Shown: piece by piece, positions 61,674 to 64,000 of the stretch
How the letters are laid out: each line of letters begins with the position of its first letter
How positions within the stretch are numbered: position 1 is the first letter of the stretch
DNA from: Nipponacmea schrenckii
Lineage: Eukaryota; Mollusca; Gastropoda; Lottiidae
Direction of reading: 5' to 3'
NCBI GenBank assembly: GCA_030562195.1
Contig: JAUJPP010000003.1
Coordinates: forward strand, 39,004,602-39,068,601
DNA length: 64,000 bases
The notes under the pieces: generated by a model
Seen by the model: only the letters and a program-made list of their open reading frames with translations
Databases searched by the model: none
What the model was told of the DNA's origin: nothing
Made by a program: the position numbers and the translations under genes

Positions 61674-63719
61674 ATGGCTGACCAAAAAGGTAAAACACGT
61701 GTGTGAAATAGCAAATGATTTCTTTTTAAATCGAATGGATAGTTCAGTGTTACTCTTAAATGAGTTCTATCAGTGGGCCACTGGTATTCTAGACAGTGTA
61801 TATTAGCGCCAAGATGTTCTTTGTGTGTTTAGATCTATAGGCCTTTCTTTAGCCTTTATATTTCCCCTTGTCAGGCAGTCAGTGATGCAGGTCGGAGGGA
61901 CTGACATGGAAAAAGCGTCTAGTCGTGTGGATGGGACAATAAACCGAGGCCCCGTGTGCTACAGGCTGTGCACGTTAAAGATCCCTCGACAGTTGGAAAT
62001 CGCAAAAAGAGTAGGCTAATGCCGCTGTCCTGGCAAAATTTCCCTCATTGCACACTGCATGGCGTTGCCCGTCTTCATTAGCCCATAATGTGCAGAAGAG
62101 TAGGACGTAAAACTCCATTCATTTCATTTCATTTAGCCTTTATATTTACAAAACATCTTCAAAAATTGCACCCTTGGCCTTGGGCCTTGGCCTTGCTTGG
62201 TTTGATATGAGATGTCTGAAATATTTTTAAATGGGTTATTTATTTACATGTAGTGTTGCAGTGTGCTACAATAACAATGGACGATGATAATGAGTGTGAT
62301 GATGTCGATTGGGAAGAAGATGATGAAAATGAAGATAATGATGATGATAATGAACTAATTGGTGATGTAAAATGTCTATTTTGTGATGAGGTATTCAAGA
62401 CAGCGAGTCTTCTATTTGAGCATTGTAAAGAACAACATCATTTTGAAATTATGGAGATATGTGTCACATGGAATTTAGATTGTATATCTTATATTAAAAT
62501 GATCAACTATATAAGAAAAATGGTAAGCGCTCAAAACCTTCTTCATCTTCATTTCTGGAAAATAAAAAATTGTTAATAGGCAATATAGGTTTCATGTTCT
62601 AAATATAAAGTTTACAAACTGAGATTGTTGGAAATAGTCTTCACGTCACTGGTATGTTTTGCAGATGAACTTGACTTAAAAAGCCTAAAATAAGGATAAA
62701 ATTGTCAAAAAAAATTTGCATGATATCATCGTTCAAATAGCAGATATTAATGTCCAAAATTTTCAACAGTGGTTTTTTATTGACATTGACCTTTCTTGAA
62801 AACCTTTTACTACTGAATATAGACAGCTATAGAGTTATTGCAACCTCAGTCATATTGAAATCCCTGTTCTATCAAAAGTTGACTGGACACTGATTTTATC
62901 ATACACACAGATTACAACTTCTCTTTGTTTCTATAAGTTGGCTTGATTTATAGTATTATAGGCCTACATACAGTCTTGTGATATCGAATATCTAATAGTA
63001 ATTACTTCTTTTAGTGGCATTTACTAACTGGATAATAAATAACTGTACACATTGATATGGATAACAATTACTTTGATATGGATAACAATTACTTTGATAT
63101 GGATAACAATTACTTTGATATGGATAACAATTACTTTGATAAAATAAATAACTTGCAATGTTTTGAGAAAGGTACTCCTCCTGTTTATTAAGCAATGATG
63201 AAATGTCAAAACGTCGCAAGTTATTTATTATAGAAATTGTTATCTATATAATTGTGTTCAGTTATTGAATAATAATAATAAGATTGTTGCTAAAGGACTG
63301 TGAGGGGAGGTGGAGCTGGTATAGACATTTACAAAGTAGAAAGACCAAATATTCACACAGTAGTTTTTGAACACCTTCCATGAGCATAATGAACTAAAAC
63401 AGTTTTTAATCCTTTAATAAAGAAATTATTAGTAGGCTTTTTTAGTAAAAACTTTCAGATAATTTCAGGTTACACAAAAATGCCTCTTTAAAATATTGCA
63501 GATTGAAATATCAAGTTAAACCTGTCATTCATCTGCACCCTATGTTATGGTGCAGTAAAATTTTAGTCATAAATTTATGACAAGACAAACTTGTGACTTT
63601 CTATTTAAAGAAACCTAGCCCTAAAGATATCAGTCACAGAAAAGTAAGAGAGATACCTCCATGGAATGATGATGAGTATATGAAACCTGTTGATTGTGAA
63701 GATTTATTATTACAATATG
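61674..63719 (+). CDS. PRMT3: PRMT3, protein arginine methyltransferase 3, N-terminal part
   Basis: Exons 61674-61689 (MADQK + 1 nt), 62254-62522 and 63611-63719, phases agreeing, with a donor GTATGT after 63719. The gene runs off the window after about 131 codons. Residues about 15-39 are a strongly acidic tract. A C2H2 zinc finger follows (C46, C49, H62, H67; CLFCDEVF..FEHCKEQH), then SYIKMINYIRK and PPWNDDEYMKPVDCEDLLLQ. This is the typical PRMT3 N-terminal layout, in which the finger binds the ribosomal protein S2 substrate (established). The SAM-binding methyltransferase core is outside the window. An alternative start is ATG at 62278. The acceptor before 63611 (TTTCTATTTAAAG) was chosen because it alone keeps phase 0; an alternative at 63584 would not. 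Confidence 0.9.
61862..62145 (+). repeat. SINE family A copy (body and tail) in PRMT3 intron 1
   Basis: It runs from CCCCTTGTCAG through AGTGATGCAGGTCGGAGGGA, GGCTGTGCACGTTAAAGATC, GCTGTCCTGGCAAAATTTCC and GTCTTCATTAGCCCATAATG to a 3' tail of CATTTCATTTCATTT. This is the longest body-plus-tail copy in the window and the reference for the fragments at 45477, 49643, 50080 and 55080. Confidence 0.8.
63045..63140. repeat. 21-bp tandem repeat in PRMT3 intron
   Basis: Four to five copies of a 21-bp unit, TTTGATATGGATAACAATTA then C. The minus-strand frames showing repeated YPYQSNC or VIVIHIK are artefacts of it. Confidence 0.9.
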
Positions 63720-64000
63720 GTATGTTATCTTTAATTCTTAGTCATGTTTATAACAAATGTAAACTGAAATCAATTGGTTTGTCCTAGTTTAATCATTGAT
63801 GAATAATATTAGCTATGAAATTAATGTAAATGGTTTTAAAACCACTGTGACAATTTAAGTTATTTAAAAACTAATATCCTCTTGTTGCACTGTTTTGTTA
63901 ATAAATAGCCTTGAACATGTTCACCATTTAGGTGAATATATGAACTTTATTGGACCATTTTGCTCAAATGAATGGAGTTGTGTTGTACTCAATTTGCACT
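63720..64000 (+). other. PRMT3: PRMT3 intron 3 start
   Basis: AT-rich intron sequence after the donor at 63719. No further exon is visible before the window ends. Confidence 0.6.

Noticed and set aside
63593..63610. Upstream extension of PRMT3 exon 3
   Set aside because: The frame is open back to 63581, but the only acceptor that keeps phase 0 with the previous exon is at 63610.

Overview
This is animal nuclear DNA: AT-rich, intron-rich and loaded with tandem repeats. The genes are metazoan: STK40, CHMP2A, CSDE1/UNR, PRMT3, a receptor guanylate cyclase-like exon and a SOCS-box protein. Short interspersed motifs such as GTTATCTCCC and GACA-tailed repeats suggest a lophotrochozoan, probably a marine mollusc (inference). 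Exon structures below were built by hand from splice consensus, reading-frame phase and remembered family conservation; no alignment program was run.

Layout. 1-20.5 kb holds no gene I can support. It contains a 3.5-kb satellite with a 32-bp period (1665-5163), a 35-bp minisatellite with an orientation switch (11.88-13.53 kb), another 32-bp minisatellite (15.6-16.1 kb), SINE copies and a decayed hAT-like element. A single minus-strand exon at 20583-21032 encodes the start of a receptor guanylate cyclase-like ectodomain. From 26.7 to about 36 kb on the plus strand lies STK40, a pseudokinase. Three of its introns carry minisatellites whose unit contains a copy of the adjoining exon-intron junction, and two DNA transposons with TTAA target duplications sit inside one of these arrays. 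CHMP2A (ESCRT-III) is complete on the minus strand at 40955-43267. It is divergent from CSDE1, complete on the plus strand at 46518-57768 with 16 coding exons and about 827 codons. CSDE1 introns contain a hAT-type element nested in a SINE and a Harbinger-like element; a MULE-like element lies just upstream of the coding exons. An intronless SOCS-box gene (60342-61553, minus) and PRMT3 (from 61674, plus, running off the window) are head to head, 120 bp apart.

Functional links. The genes are unrelated housekeeping or regulatory genes, not an operon: pseudokinase scaffolding of the COP1 ubiquitin ligase (STK40), membrane scission (CHMP2A), translation and mRNA-stability control (CSDE1), a probable Cullin-ligase substrate receptor (SOCS-box protein) and ribosomal-protein arginine methylation (PRMT3).

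The most unusual feature is the set of splice-junction-straddling minisatellites in STK40: about 14 donor copies with an 83-bp period, about 18 acceptor copies with a 48-bp period, and about 15 donor copies with a 56-bp period. The affected third coding exon appears frameshifted in its first copy but intact over its 3' half in the second copy. That could be real duplication or an assembly artefact.
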